Notes: a model not told the origin generated them from the sequence alone. 20,622 bases of DNA from Candidatus Alcyoniella australis (GCA_030765605.1 JAVCCG010000053.1:1-20622); one strand, 5' to 3'. Shown: positions 1-9,260, numbered from the stretch's first letter. Numbers and translations: made by a program.

Positions 1-1345
<1,345 letters not shown>

Positions 1346-1540
1346 TTGGGGTGTCCTCCTTGCAGATCGAAACTACGGGCGTCCAGAGCCTGGGCCGCGG
1401 CGTTCGCTCGGACCAAGGTGGCCGCAAAATTATCGTTCAGCTAATTCCCTCTGGGAACAGCTTGTTTACCACATACCGCGCACAGCTTTCGAGCCGTTTG
1501 CTAACCATTGGGCAATCCATGTGCGGTTCGACCGGTGCCA

Positions 1541-1560
1541 CTGAATGAAGATTCATTCAG
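1541..1560. promoter_or_regulatory. Perfect 9+9 inverted repeat, probable TetR-family operator of acs
   Basis: The 20 bases CTGAATGAAGATTCATTCAG form two exact 9-base arms around a 2-base centre. From memory, the core TGAATGA-N4-TCATTCA matches the operator consensus of TetR-family fatty-acid-degradation regulators such as Bacillus FadR (YsiA). It lies just downstream of the predicted transcription start of the acs promoter, where a bound repressor would block transcription. No regulator gene is in the window, so the identity of the binding protein is inference. Confidence 0.7.
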
Positions 1561-1574
1561 CGTCAGGGGGCACC

Positions 1575-1602
1575 ATCATACAAAATCTTTGTGGTGTGTC
1601 AA
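1575..1602 (-). promoter_or_regulatory. Sigma70-type promoter of acs
   Basis: Read on the minus strand there is a perfect -35 box TTGACA (1602-1597), a 16-base spacer and a -10 box TATGAT (1580-1575), five of six consensus. Transcription would start near 1568, immediately before the inverted repeat at 1541-1560, leaving a leader of about 220 bases ahead of the acs start. I see no riboswitch or small gene in that leader (1346-1540). Confidence 0.7.
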
Positions 1603-1781
1603 GTGATTTCGGCCCTGCATTCGGCAGTGAGACCGCCACAATTCAGCCCTCTGGCGTGGAGACCTTAACCCTTTGAATCTCAATGGTATTTTGACACGAA
1701 CTTTTGCCCGCTTTCCCATGAGTCCACATCGTCCGGCGAATCGGTTATCATGGCCGGCAACCGATCGTCACGGAGGGAAGG

Positions 1782-2486
1782 ATGCGAGTAAGTCGGATAC
1801 GAGTGATCGTCGTGGTGCTGGCGCTGGCCCTGATCTGCCCCGCGGCCCATGCCGCTACCGAGCGTGAGCTGTTGCAGTTGTTCGCCGCGGGCAACGTCAA
1901 GTGGCTCGCCGAGCCGCTGCTCAAGGCCGCCCAGGAGATCGCGCAGATCCAAAATCCCGGGTCGGAGTTGGAAAAGTTCCACGGGTTGTGCCTGCTCAAG
2001 GTCGGCTACATCCGACTTTACGAGGGCAACGCCGACCAGGCGCAGCGTTACATTCTTCAGAGCGTTCCGCGCTTCGAGGCCGCGCTTAGGCACAAACCCA
2101 AAGACATCGAGGCGATGTTCGGCCGAGCGATGGCCTACATCACCCTGGCGCAGATGGGGCCGCAACTGATGACGCGCTACGCCCCGGATGTGGACCTGGC
2201 GTTGCAGGCGATGGACGGCGTGGACCCCTACCATTTCCTCTCGATCGAGGCCAAGGCCGCGCGCGGCCTGGTGCTCCCCGCGCAACTCGGCGGCGACCCG
2301 GCCAAGTCCGAGGTGGACCTGGAGCTGCTGCTGCAGTACGAGCCGGAGAACACCGAGGTGCTGTGCTGGCTGGCCGTGGCCCAGAGCCGCAACGGCCACG
2401 ACGAGCAGGCGCGCGCCACCCTGAAAAAGGTGCTGGCGATCAATCCGGACCACCTGCGGGCAAAAAAGCTGCTGCAGCGGATGTAG
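1782..2486 (+). CDS. Exported TPR-repeat protein of unknown function
   Basis: This 234-residue protein has a classical signal peptide: basic MRVSRIR, a hydrophobic run to about residue 20, and AHA-A as the likely cleavage site. The mature part is helical. A recognisable tetratricopeptide unit lies near residues 190-225 (CWLAVAQSRNGHDEQA followed by a KKVLAINPDHLRA-type helix), with weaker repeats before it; the overall pattern recalls periplasmic TPR proteins of transport systems. The ATG follows GGAGGGAAGG. The next gene starts 39 bases downstream behind a near-identical GAGGGAAGG site, so the three genes up to 5512 are probably one operon. The association with a TonB-dependent receptor suggests a periplasmic partner role, but this is inference. 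Confidence 0.85.
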   Translation: MRVSRIRVIVVVLALALICPAAHAATERELLQLFAAGNVKWLAEPLLKAAQEIAQIQNPGSELEKFHGLCLLKVGYIRLYEGNADQAQRYILQSVPRFEAALRHKPKDIEAMFGRAMAYITLAQMGPQLMTRYAPDVDLALQAMDGVDPYHFLSIEAKAARGLVLPAQLGGDPAKSEVDLELLLQYEPENTEVLCWLAVAQSRNGHDEQARATLKKVLAINPDHLRAKKLLQRM

Positions 2487-2525
2487 CGTTAGGCTAGACT
2501 GCCGTCAATCACGAGGGAAGGTTTG

Positions 2526-3479
2526 ATGTCGTATCGATTGGCAATCGCGCTGATTCTGATTCTGGCGTTAGCCGTGCCGGCCACGGCCGCGCAGCAGCTC
2601 TATGTACGTTCGGACGAGGCGGGCAACGAAGTACTCTGGCGGCTGGCAATCGACGGCCGCAAGGTCTGGGAGGCGCACGACATTGCGGCCCGCGGCACAC
2701 CGGACCTGCTGTTTTTCTTTGACAAAGCCGGCGAGCACTACCGCCGGGTGCTGGTCGACATCGACGGCAACGGCAGCGCCGACGTAGTTGCGCTGTTCGA
2801 CTCGGACCGCAACTTCCGCACGCTCTACGACTGCGACGGCGACGGCCGCTTCGGCGACTCGTGCCCCGGCGGCATGGGCGAGATCACCGAACAGTTCCTC
2901 GACGTGATCCTGCGCGTCAACCTACGGATGGCCCTCGAGCGCCGAATCGAGAGCGACCGCTACCCCGAGGTCTACTGGAGCACGCGTCCGGCCCAGCCTG
3001 CGCGCGGCGAGATTGCCGAGGGACCGATCCGCATCGACCGCGGCCAAAGCCGCTACCTGACCATCGACGTGAGCTGGACCCCGGCTGCCATCGGCCCGGA
3101 TACCGACCCCAAGGTCCGACCGCTGACGATCACCGCGTCAAAAATTCTGATGGTCCAGGGCGCGGCCGCGGGCACGGCGTTGCGCGGACTGCGGGCCCAG
3201 ACCAGCCTGCCCGACGACCCGGACGCCGACCTGGCCGCGGACCTCGACGTCGAGGCCTTTACCGTGCCGCTGGACTCGCCGGCCGATGCGCCGCGCTGGC
3301 TGCTGGCGGTCAACGGCCGTTTGCGGCTGCCCGGCAAGTTCGACGGCGGATTCGCGATGTTCACCGAACTATCAACCGACATTCCGGCGATGGTCACTAC
3401 GCCGGTGCTCAACGCCGACGGCAGCCACAAAGACCTGCTGTTCTTCATCATCCAGATCGCGGGGCCGGTCGAACCTTGA
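2526..3479 (+). CDS. Exported protein with EF-hand-like calcium loops, function unknown
   Basis: A 317-residue protein with a signal peptide (MSYRLAIALILILALAVPAT, cleavage near ATAA-Q). The region at residues 78-110 carries two DxDxDG-type loops: D78-I-D80-G-N82-G-S84-A-D86, and D102-C-D104-G-D106-G. These are typical of calcium-binding loops in exported EF-hand/dockerin-like or VCBS-type proteins. The rest resembles no family I can name; it is rich in beta-type sequence. I chose ATG 2526 rather than the in-frame TTG one codon earlier because the site GAGGGAAGG is about 4 bases from the ATG and almost touches the TTG. Its TGA stop overlaps the start of the receptor gene, so it probably works with that receptor, perhaps as a periplasmic or surface-exposed accessory protein. 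Confidence 0.85.
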   Translation: MSYRLAIALILILALAVPATAAQQLYVRSDEAGNEVLWRLAIDGRKVWEAHDIAARGTPDLLFFFDKAGEHYRRVLVDIDGNGSADVVALFDSDRNFRTLYDCDGDGRFGDSCPGGMGEITEQFLDVILRVNLRMALERRIESDRYPEVYWSTRPAQPARGEIAEGPIRIDRGQSRYLTIDVSWTPAAIGPDTDPKVRPLTITASKILMVQGAAAGTALRGLRAQTSLPDDPDADLAADLDVEAFTVPLDSPADAPRWLLAVNGRLRLPGKFDGGFAMFTELSTDIPAMVTTPVLNADGSHKDLLFFIIQIAGPVEP

Positions 3480-5512
3480 GAACCGCGGCCGCCGCGGTCG
3501 TGCTGGCGCTGCTGCTGGCCGCAGCCTCCGCAACGGCCCAGGAAGAGCCCTCCGACGAGCCGTTCCTCTACTGGCACGACTTCCAGCCGCCCGATCCCAA
3601 CAAAGATTTTCAGCTGGCCCAGGTCTACGCCGTTGACCGCGTACAGGCGGCGCGCACGGGCAACGTGCTCTCCGGACACGTGCTCTCGCGCCACCAGTAC
3701 CGGCTGGCCCAGGACGGCCTGCTCGAGCTGCCCGCGGTCTACCTGACGCGGCGCACGCTGCTGCTCGAGGCGCCGGTGCTGCGCGGCCTGAGCGGGCCAC
3801 GGGTACTGCTGATGCTCGACGGGCTGAGCGCCGATCCGATGGTCTGGCCCGACGCGCCCTACGAGGATTTGAGCTACGTCGATCCCCAGGCCACGGGACG
3901 CATCGAGGTCGTGCGCGGCCCGGCCTCGTCGCTCTACGGCTCGGGCGCACTGGGCGGCGCGGTCTCGGCCGAGAGCGTGCTGCGCCAGGATTTCCGCACG
4001 GGCTTCGACTTCTCCTCGGGCCTGCTGGGACGCATCGGCAGCGGCGCAGGCGAGCAGCTGGGGTCGCTGGCATTGGAGAGCAACGTCACCGATTACTTCG
4101 GCGGGACGGGCGTGGCCTCGTTCAGTGTGGTTCAGGATCACGACGCGGGCGGGTCCCTCGGGCGGCGGCCGGACAACGGCTATCGCCGCCAGGATCTGAC
4201 CATGACCCTCAACGTGCCCGACCGCGGAAACCTCGATGCCGACGCCGTGATCAGCCTGCACGATATCGACCGCTTCGGCGACACGCCGCGGATTAACGAA
4301 TCGCGCCGCGAGCTCTACCGCCTGCGCCTGCGATCCAATAATTTCGGTCAGGCGTTGGAGTGGATCGAGCTTTCCGGCGGAGCCTATCTGCGCCACCGAC
4401 GGCGCTCAATGCCCATCGATCCGGCACAGCCCTCCATCGACCGCGAGCATTCGCTCTCGGGGCAGGCGCGTCTGAGCTCGAGCCTGCGTATGGGGCGCTT
4501 TTTCGCCATGCTGTTCGGCGCGGATTGGATCTCCGACCGCTACGAGGGTCGCCGCGACGGACCGGGCAACACGCCGCCGGCCCTGCCCGACGATGCGCAT
4601 GCCCAACGCCTGGGGCTCTACAGCGAAATCGAGTTCGAGCCGCTGCCCTGGCTGCATATCGTGCCCGCGGCGCGCGGCGAATGGCTGTGGGCCGAGGCAC
4701 GGCGCGAGATCCAAGGACTGCCGACCCAAGACGTCTCCCTCGACAATTTCGATCACGCCGAATCGATCAGCAGCGTGCTCGACGTCGGCCGCGACCTACA
4801 CCTGTTCGGCCGCTTCGAACGCGCCTACCGCTTCCCGGAGATGGCGCAGATCGCCGGGCTGGAGACCGGAGCCGGAGCGCTGCTGGTGCCCGCACGCGAC
4901 ATCAGGCCCGAGCGGCTGACCAGCGTTGAGGCCGGATTGCGCTACGACGACGGCAAGTCGCGCTTCGACCTGTGCAGCGCCTGGTCGCACCTGGACCAAG
5001 GGTTCGTGCTCGAGCCCGCGCAGCTTGATGGACGCGACGAGCTTGGCGGCCGCAAGCTGCTGCGCGCGATCAACAACGGCGAGCTGACCCTGTACTCGAT
5101 CGAGGGCGACGCGCAGTTCAAGCTGGGACTGAACTGGATGTACCAAATCCAGGGCGCCTACACCTGGGGACGTGACGAATACGCCGACGCGGCGGCCGAC
5201 GGCGTGCCGCCGTACTTCGGCTCGACCCTGCTGCACTGGAATTCCGACGACGAGCGGATCAGCTTCGAGCCCTACATGGAGTGGGCCGCGCCCCAACGCC
5301 GCGTGGGCCAAACCGATCGGCTCTACCCGCTGCAAGGGCGCAAAACCGCGGGCTACGTGACCTACAACGGCCGAATGCTGTTCGAGGTCACGCGCTACAT
5401 CCGCGTAATGATCGAAGGACGCAACCTGGCCGACGCGCGGGTGCGCCGCAACAGCTCAACCGAGTTCGAGCCCGGCCGTAGCTTCCTAGCCACCGTCCAA
5501 ATGCACTTCTAA
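3476..5512 (+). CDS. TonB-dependent outer-membrane receptor
   Basis: The protein is 678 residues if translation starts at TTG 3476, whose last bases form the TGA of the preceding gene (TTGA overlap). This start gives a complete signal peptide ending near ATA-QEE; no good ATG exists nearby. The plug domain is visible at about residues 50-170: VLRGLSGPRVLLMLDG, then IEVVRGPASSLYGSGALGGAV, the hallmark of the family. The remainder is an amphipathic beta-barrel with alternating residues, ending in GRNLADARVRRN and a terminal ...ATVQMHF with the C-terminal phenylalanine expected of outer-membrane barrels. Such receptors import large scarce ligands (siderophores, haem, cobalamin, glycans) using TonB energy. 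The ligand cannot be told here, and no TonB, ExbB/D or ABC importer is in the window. Confidence 0.93.
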   Translation: MRTAAAAVVLALLLAAASATAQEEPSDEPFLYWHDFQPPDPNKDFQLAQVYAVDRVQAARTGNVLSGHVLSRHQYRLAQDGLLELPAVYLTRRTLLLEAPVLRGLSGPRVLLMLDGLSADPMVWPDAPYEDLSYVDPQATGRIEVVRGPASSLYGSGALGGAVSAESVLRQDFRTGFDFSSGLLGRIGSGAGEQLGSLALESNVTDYFGGTGVASFSVVQDHDAGGSLGRRPDNGYRRQDLTMTLNVPDRGNLDADAVISLHDIDRFGDTPRINESRRELYRLRLRSNNFGQALEWIELSGGAYLRHRRRSMPIDPAQPSIDREHSLSGQARLSSSLRMGRFFAMLFGADWISDRYEGRRDGPGNTPPALPDDAHAQRLGLYSEIEFEPLPWLHIVPAARGEWLWAEARREIQGLPTQDVSLDNFDHAESISSVLDVGRDLHLFGRFERAYRFPEMAQIAGLETGAGALLVPARDIRPERLTSVEAGLRYDDGKSRFDLCSAWSHLDQGFVLEPAQLDGRDELGGRKLLRAINNGELTLYSIEGDAQFKLGLNWMYQIQGAYTWGRDEYADAAADGVPPYFGSTLLHWNSDDERISFEPYMEWAAPQRRVGQTDRLYPLQGRKTAGYVTYNGRMLFEVTRYIRVMIEGRNLADARVRRNSSTEFEPGRSFLATVQMHF

Positions 5513-5540
5513 TGCTCGCGTAGGTCGCCGGTCTTAATCC

Positions 5541-5602
5541 AACGATCCACCCCGCGCCCGGCTTTGAGCCGGGGGCAAAACTCGCGGCAGCTTGGAGCTG
5601 CC
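5541..5602 (+). repeat. Tandem hairpin repeats after the receptor gene (family copy 1)
   Basis: Starting 28 bases after the receptor stop there is AACGATCCACCCCGCG, then a hairpin CCCGGCT-TTG-AGCCGGG (5557-5573), the spacer GGCAAAACTCGCG, and a second hairpin GGCAGCT-TGG-AGCTGCC (5586-5602) followed by ACAAAACACGCG. The unit is a hairpin plus a CAAAACnCGCG tail, repeated about every 29 bases. The same hairpin and tail recur at 5992-6020 and 6348-6375 on the other strand. No T-run follows, so a classical terminator is not evident, although the position after a gene end would suit mRNA 3'-end protection, as known for REP elements. Confidence 0.65.
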
Positions 5603-5673
5603 ACAAAACACGCGACCGGACCATGCTCTTGGTTCAACGATGCTCCCCGCGACAAACGAATGGGGATGGTGGA

Positions 5674-5695
5674 AAAGATCGATAAACCGATCTTT
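5674..5695. other. Small AT-flanked hairpin, possible weak bidirectional terminator
   Basis: AAAGATCG and CGATCTTT pair perfectly (8 bp) around a 6-base loop. The stem ends in A3 on the left and T3 on the right, and lies between convergent genes. The T-run is short, so termination is only a possibility. Confidence 0.3.
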
Positions 5696-5703
5696 GTGTG
5701 TGG

Positions 5704-5894
5704 GGCTCGCGGGGCATTGGAACGAAATTTCTTAATGTCGGAGTGCATGCCGCCTTTGACAGTATCCGCGACCCTCAACAGTCAGCATGTCAGCCTTACT
5801 GGATTCTCAACGCATTTTTTCTTCGACATGCACCTGGAAGAGCACGCTTTTCAGCCCACCTCAAAATAAATTTCGTTCCAACACCCCGCGAGCC
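5704..5894. repeat. 191-bp segment bounded by 27-bp near-perfect inverted repeats
   Basis: The arms are 5704-5730 and 5868-5894. They match in inverted orientation at 25 of 27 positions: both carry GGCTCGCGGGG and GGAACGAAATTT, differing only at two central bases. The 137 bases between the arms hold no convincing gene. The structure resembles a MITE-like remnant or a large stem-loop. I see no clear target-site duplication directly outside the arms. Confidence 0.6.
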
Positions 5895-5956
5895 AGGGTG
5901 GGGTGGGACAGGCGCGGCAACCTGGAAAACGAGTTGCTAAACGATGCTTGCTGCGA

Positions 5957-6020
5957 CGCGGGGTGGATTGTTGGTCAACTACCAACGTAATCCGCGAGCT
6001 TTGCACCGGCTCTAAGCCGG
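5957..6020 (-). repeat. Hairpin repeat, family copy 2 (inverted)
   Basis: On the minus strand, the hairpin CCGGCT-TAG-AGCCGG (6020-6006) is followed by TGCAAAGCTCGCGG and, after a short spacer, AACAATCCACCCCGCG (5972-5957). Both blocks match copy 1 at 5541-5585 (the latter block at 15 of 16 bases) but in the opposite order, so the copies have been rearranged. A small TTGGT/ACCAA stem lies in between. No coding potential is apparent. Confidence 0.6.
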
Positions 6021-6154
6021 CGTTGCCGCGCCGCTCTCTCTCCCCGCGCGAGCAGTGGCGGGACAAAACCTGAAGCGTGATGGATCGCTCTGTGCGTTCT
6101 CATCCGTGTGTGGACTGATAATCGGACTTGGCAGGTACAGGTGCCACGCCACAA

Positions 6155-6298
6155 CCGCCAATTGATAATCGTAGTAAACAGCTTGTCTCGATGCACCAAG
6201 GGTCTTTGAGAACGCGCTGAACGATCCATCGCGCGTAAATCCCTCGACAATGCCCTGCTCGCGCCCACCAAATAATGTTATCCAACATTATTACCCTC
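6155..6298 (-). repeat. Dispersed repeat, copy L; diverged partner of 20433-20620
   Basis: Two blocks match the right end of the window in inverted orientation. Block 1 (6261-6298) agrees with 20433-20470 at 36 of 38 bases and contains the perfect hairpin AATAATGTT-GGAT-AACATTATT (6271-6292). Block 2 (6155-6222) aligns without gaps to 20553-20620 at about 45 of 68 bases. The blocks are 38 bases apart here and 82 in the other copy. A short frame from ATG 6288 reads MLDNIIWWARAG and later QRVLKDPWCIETS; the other copy can encode QRVLKGAQLIETG. This hints at a decayed small gene family, but neither copy has one intact frame over both blocks in common. Confidence 0.7.
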
Positions 6299-6347
6299 CC
6301 CCATCTCTCGACGCGGAGAAGGTCGTGGCGCTACGACCAGCGAACTA

Positions 6348-6375
6348 CGCGAGTTTTGCTGCGGCTCTAAGCCGC
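6348..6375 (-). repeat. Hairpin repeat, family copy 3 (inverted), next to the Omp85 stop
   Basis: On the minus strand the hairpin GCGGCT-TAG-AGCCGC (6375-6361) is followed by AGCAAAACTCGCG (6360-6348), the same unit as at 5557-5585 and 6006-5992. It begins 12 bases after the stop of the Omp85 gene in its direction of transcription. As with copy 1, a 3'-end processing or stabilising role is possible; there is no T-run. Confidence 0.6.
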
Positions 6376-6386
6376 CTCAAAGGTGC

Positions 6387-9260
6387 CTAAAAGGCGTTGC
6401 CGATGGTGATGTAGAACTCGCCGGGGGTTTCGTCCTTGAGGCGGTCGAGTTTAAATCCGTAGTCCGCGCTGATCGGCCCTACGGGCGTGAGGTAGCGCAG
6501 GCCCACTCCGGCAGATGTGCGCAGCTCGCTGATGTCCACGTGGTTGGCGTCGGTCCAGACGGTGCCCGCGTCAAAGAACAGCAGGCCGCCCAGGCCCCAG
6601 GCGATGGGGAAACGCAACTCCTGGTTGGCGTGGGCCATGGCCAGTCCGCCCACCGGGGTCTTGCCGTCGTCGCCCAGGGGGCTGATCTCGTCGTTGGCAA
6701 AGCCGCGAATCGTGGTGCTGCCGCCCAGGAAGAAACGCTTGGTGATCGGCACCTCCAGATCGTCTTCAAGGCTCTGAGCATGACCGCCGCGCAGTTGCAT
6801 GGCGAACACCAGCCCCTTGAGCGGCGGCAGCGCGCGGAACAGCGGGAAGTACCACGAGGTGCGACCCACGAATTTCAGGTAGTGCACGTCGGATTGCAGC
6901 GGCTGGGTCGAGTACTCGAGCACCAGCGAATTTACCGAGCCGCTGGTCGGGTTGTATGGGTCGTTGCGCGAGTCGCGAATGGCCTGCGGCGTGACCGAAG
7001 CGATCTTGAGAAAACCGCGGTCCTCGATCACGTCCTCGTCGATCTTGTAGATAAAGTTCTGCTCGAAGGTGTAGTCCAGGCCCAGGGTGATGTTACGCGA
7101 GCCGTTGACCAGCCACTTGTTGTCGCGGGTCGAACGCAGCCAGCGGAAGAACTTACCCAGGGGCAGCTCAACGCCGGGGCTGATGCTGTAGACGCTCTTC
7201 TTGTAGCTGATCTCCTCGCTAAGCTCGTTGCCGAAAACGATCCGGCCGTTCATCGGCCAGCGTGCGATCCAGGGCCAGAGAAAGCCCACCGACGAGCTGC
7301 GCGACGAGAGCACGAAGCTCGGATCGGTGATCCACAGGTCGTTGGAGAAGGTCAGTTTGCGGCCGTGGCCCGCCAGGTTGCGGTGGGCGATCTCGAACGA
7401 GGCGTTGTAGCCGTCGGCCGTGTTGTAGCCCACGCCCCATTCGATGGTTCCCGAACGCCGCTCGGTGACCTCGCAGATCAGGTCGACTACCTGGTCGGAC
7501 AGGTCGGCCTTGACCGGCGCGATGCGCACGCTTTTAAACAGCCCCAGGGCGTTGAGGTTCTGCTCGGATTCGACGATCAGCCCGTAGTCGAACGGCTCGT
7601 CCTGCTCGATGTACAGCTCGCGACGGATTACATGATCGCGGGTCAGCACGTTGCCGCGGATGTAGACGTTGCCGAAGAAGTACTGTTGGCCCTCGGTCAC
7701 GGTGTAGACGATCCGTACCTGGGTGCGGTCCTCGTTGAACTCCAGCCGGTGCTTGACCCTGGCGCGGATGTAGCCGTTCTGGAAGTAGACCTGCAGCACG
7801 CGCGTGCTCGATCCCTCGAGTTTCCAGGGGTCTAGGGGATCGCCGGCCGCGAACAGCGGCTTGAGCGTGGCGGCCAGCTCGTCGGACTGGTAGACCTGAT
7901 TGCCCTCGAACTCGATGCCGCTGATGTGGGTGCGCGGCCCCTCCTCGAGGTTGACCTTGACCACGATCCGCCGCCGTTGGGCCTCGTAGTCGACTTCGGG
8001 CTCGTCGAGCTTGACGCGTAAGTAGCCCTCGGACTGGTACTTGCGCTGTACGCGGGTCAGCCCGGCGGTGAACAGTTCGGGCACGTAGCTGTTACCGACG
8101 TCCAGCTCCCGCCGCAGCTGCTTCTCCTCGAATTCGGCGTTGCCCGTGAAGTCCACGCGATCGAGTTTGACCTTGGATCCGCGCTCGACGCTGAAGCTCA
8201 TCAGTTTGATGTTTTCGCCCTCGGGCTGCTCGTACTGGGTCTGGACGTCGGCCTCGTAATATCCCTTGGCTTGCAGATGGCGGCGGACCTCTTCGCGCCA
8301 GTCCTCCATCACCCACTTATTGAAGCGCCGCCGGTCCTTGAGCTTGATCACGCGCCGCATTTTGTAGTGACGCTGCCAAAAGCTGAACCCGGGCTTTTCG
8401 AACGTAACGTCGATCAGTCGGCCGGCCTCGATCTGCAGTTGGGCGTAGACCTTGTTTTCGCTGTCGTCGATCACCAGGGTCGGCTCCGAGACGATCGCCT
8501 CGAGATAGCCGTGACGGCGATAGTAGTTCTCGAGCCGCTGGGCCCCGCGGTCGAAGCGTTTGCGCTTGGCCACGCGCCCGACGCGCCAGCGCAGCTTTTT
8601 GAGCACTGCCCGCTCGTCGATCCCCGTGGAACCCGAAAGCATCACTCCGCCGATGCGGTAGCGCGAGCCCTCGGAGATGTTGAAGAACAGGTCGACGGCG
8701 TACTCGCCCTGGTCGATCTCGTGGCGCGAGCGGACCTTGACCGCGAAGTAGCCCTCGTCGCGGTAGGCTTCGCGGATTCGCAGCCGCTGCTGGCGCAGGT
8801 CGCCGGGCTCGAAGGTCGTACCACGGATAATGCGCGAGATGCGCAACAGCTCGTCGTAGTTGAAACGCGACGAGCCGACGAACGAGATCGAGCGGATGGT
8901 GTAGCCCGGCACAACCTCGACGTGCACCATCAGCCGCCCCTGGTCGTCGTGCTTGGCCTTGACCGTCACGTCGGAAACGTTGCCCATCAGGTAGATGCGC
9001 TCAATGGTGCGCCGCACGCGACTGGGCGTGAACGGCCGACCCTCGATCAGCTTGATCGAGCGCTCGACTCGGCCGCGATTCATGTTCTCGGGCAGCAGCA
9101 GCCGCAGTTTGTAGATCGTCTCGCCCCAATACTCGGTGCCGTACTGGGCGTGCTGCACCTCCTCAAGGGTAACCTGTTCCACGGCGCGCGCCATGCCGCC
9201 GGGCCACAGCACGGCGCAGCAGATCAACAACAACAGCGGGAGAAGCGTGCGGCGCATCAT
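6387..9260 (-). CDS. Omp85-family outer-membrane assembly protein (BamA/TamA type) with seven POTRA domains
   Basis: A 957-residue protein that inserts beta-barrel proteins into, or exports substrates across, the outer membrane. The ATG at 9260-9258 overlaps the TGA of tamB (ATGA), and gives a good signal peptide (MMRRTLLPLLLLICCAVLW...ARA). By repeated motifs (I..I.F.GN, a GY or GYF helix end, V.EG) I count seven POTRA domains at about residues 48-120, 121-198, 199-280, 281-361, 362-441, 442-524 and 525-600. The 16-strand barrel region follows (602-957), with the Omp85 motifs FFLGGSTTIRGF and GGLLFFDAGTVW and a terminal phenylalanine. E. coli BamA has five POTRA domains and TamA three. The tamB-linked position favours a TamA-like role, while the length and domain number are more BamA-like. 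It could serve as either. Confidence 0.95.
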   Translation of the reverse strand: MMRRTLLPLLLLICCAVLWPGGMARAVEQVTLEEVQHAQYGTEYWGETIYKLRLLLPENMNRGRVERSIKLIEGRPFTPSRVRRTIERIYLMGNVSDVTVKAKHDDQGRLMVHVEVVPGYTIRSISFVGSSRFNYDELLRISRIIRGTTFEPGDLRQQRLRIREAYRDEGYFAVKVRSRHEIDQGEYAVDLFFNISEGSRYRIGGVMLSGSTGIDERAVLKKLRWRVGRVAKRKRFDRGAQRLENYYRRHGYLEAIVSEPTLVIDDSENKVYAQLQIEAGRLIDVTFEKPGFSFWQRHYKMRRVIKLKDRRRFNKWVMEDWREEVRRHLQAKGYYEADVQTQYEQPEGENIKLMSFSVERGSKVKLDRVDFTGNAEFEEKQLRRELDVGNSYVPELFTAGLTRVQRKYQSEGYLRVKLDEPEVDYEAQRRRIVVKVNLEEGPRTHISGIEFEGNQVYQSDELAATLKPLFAAGDPLDPWKLEGSSTRVLQVYFQNGYIRARVKHRLEFNEDRTQVRIVYTVTEGQQYFFGNVYIRGNVLTRDHVIRRELYIEQDEPFDYGLIVESEQNLNALGLFKSVRIAPVKADLSDQVVDLICEVTERRSGTIEWGVGYNTADGYNASFEIAHRNLAGHGRKLTFSNDLWITDPSFVLSSRSSSVGFLWPWIARWPMNGRIVFGNELSEEISYKKSVYSISPGVELPLGKFFRWLRSTRDNKWLVNGSRNITLGLDYTFEQNFIYKIDEDVIEDRGFLKIASVTPQAIRDSRNDPYNPTSGSVNSLVLEYSTQPLQSDVHYLKFVGRTSWYFPLFRALPPLKGLVFAMQLRGGHAQSLEDDLEVPITKRFFLGGSTTIRGFANDEISPLGDDGKTPVGGLAMAHANQELRFPIAWGLGGLLFFDAGTVWTDANHVDISELRTSAGVGLRYLTPVGPISADYGFKLDRLKDETPGEFYITIGNAF

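Noticed and set aside
1691-1709. Sigma54-like TTGACACG...TTGC before the TPR gene
   Set aside because: The invariant GG is GA and the distance to GC is one base too long. Read as a sigma70 -35 box TTGACA, there is no acceptable -10 box at 16-18 bases.
2861-3475. In-frame upstream extension of the TonB receptor
   Set aside because: It overlaps the preceding gene in another frame, is arginine- and proline-rich without domain matches, and would bury the clear signal peptide that begins at 3476.
5513-6386. Small proteins or a CRISPR array in the repeat-rich spacer
   Set aside because: Short frames here lack ribosome binding sites and family features. The repeats are irregular in spacing and orientation, unlike CRISPR.
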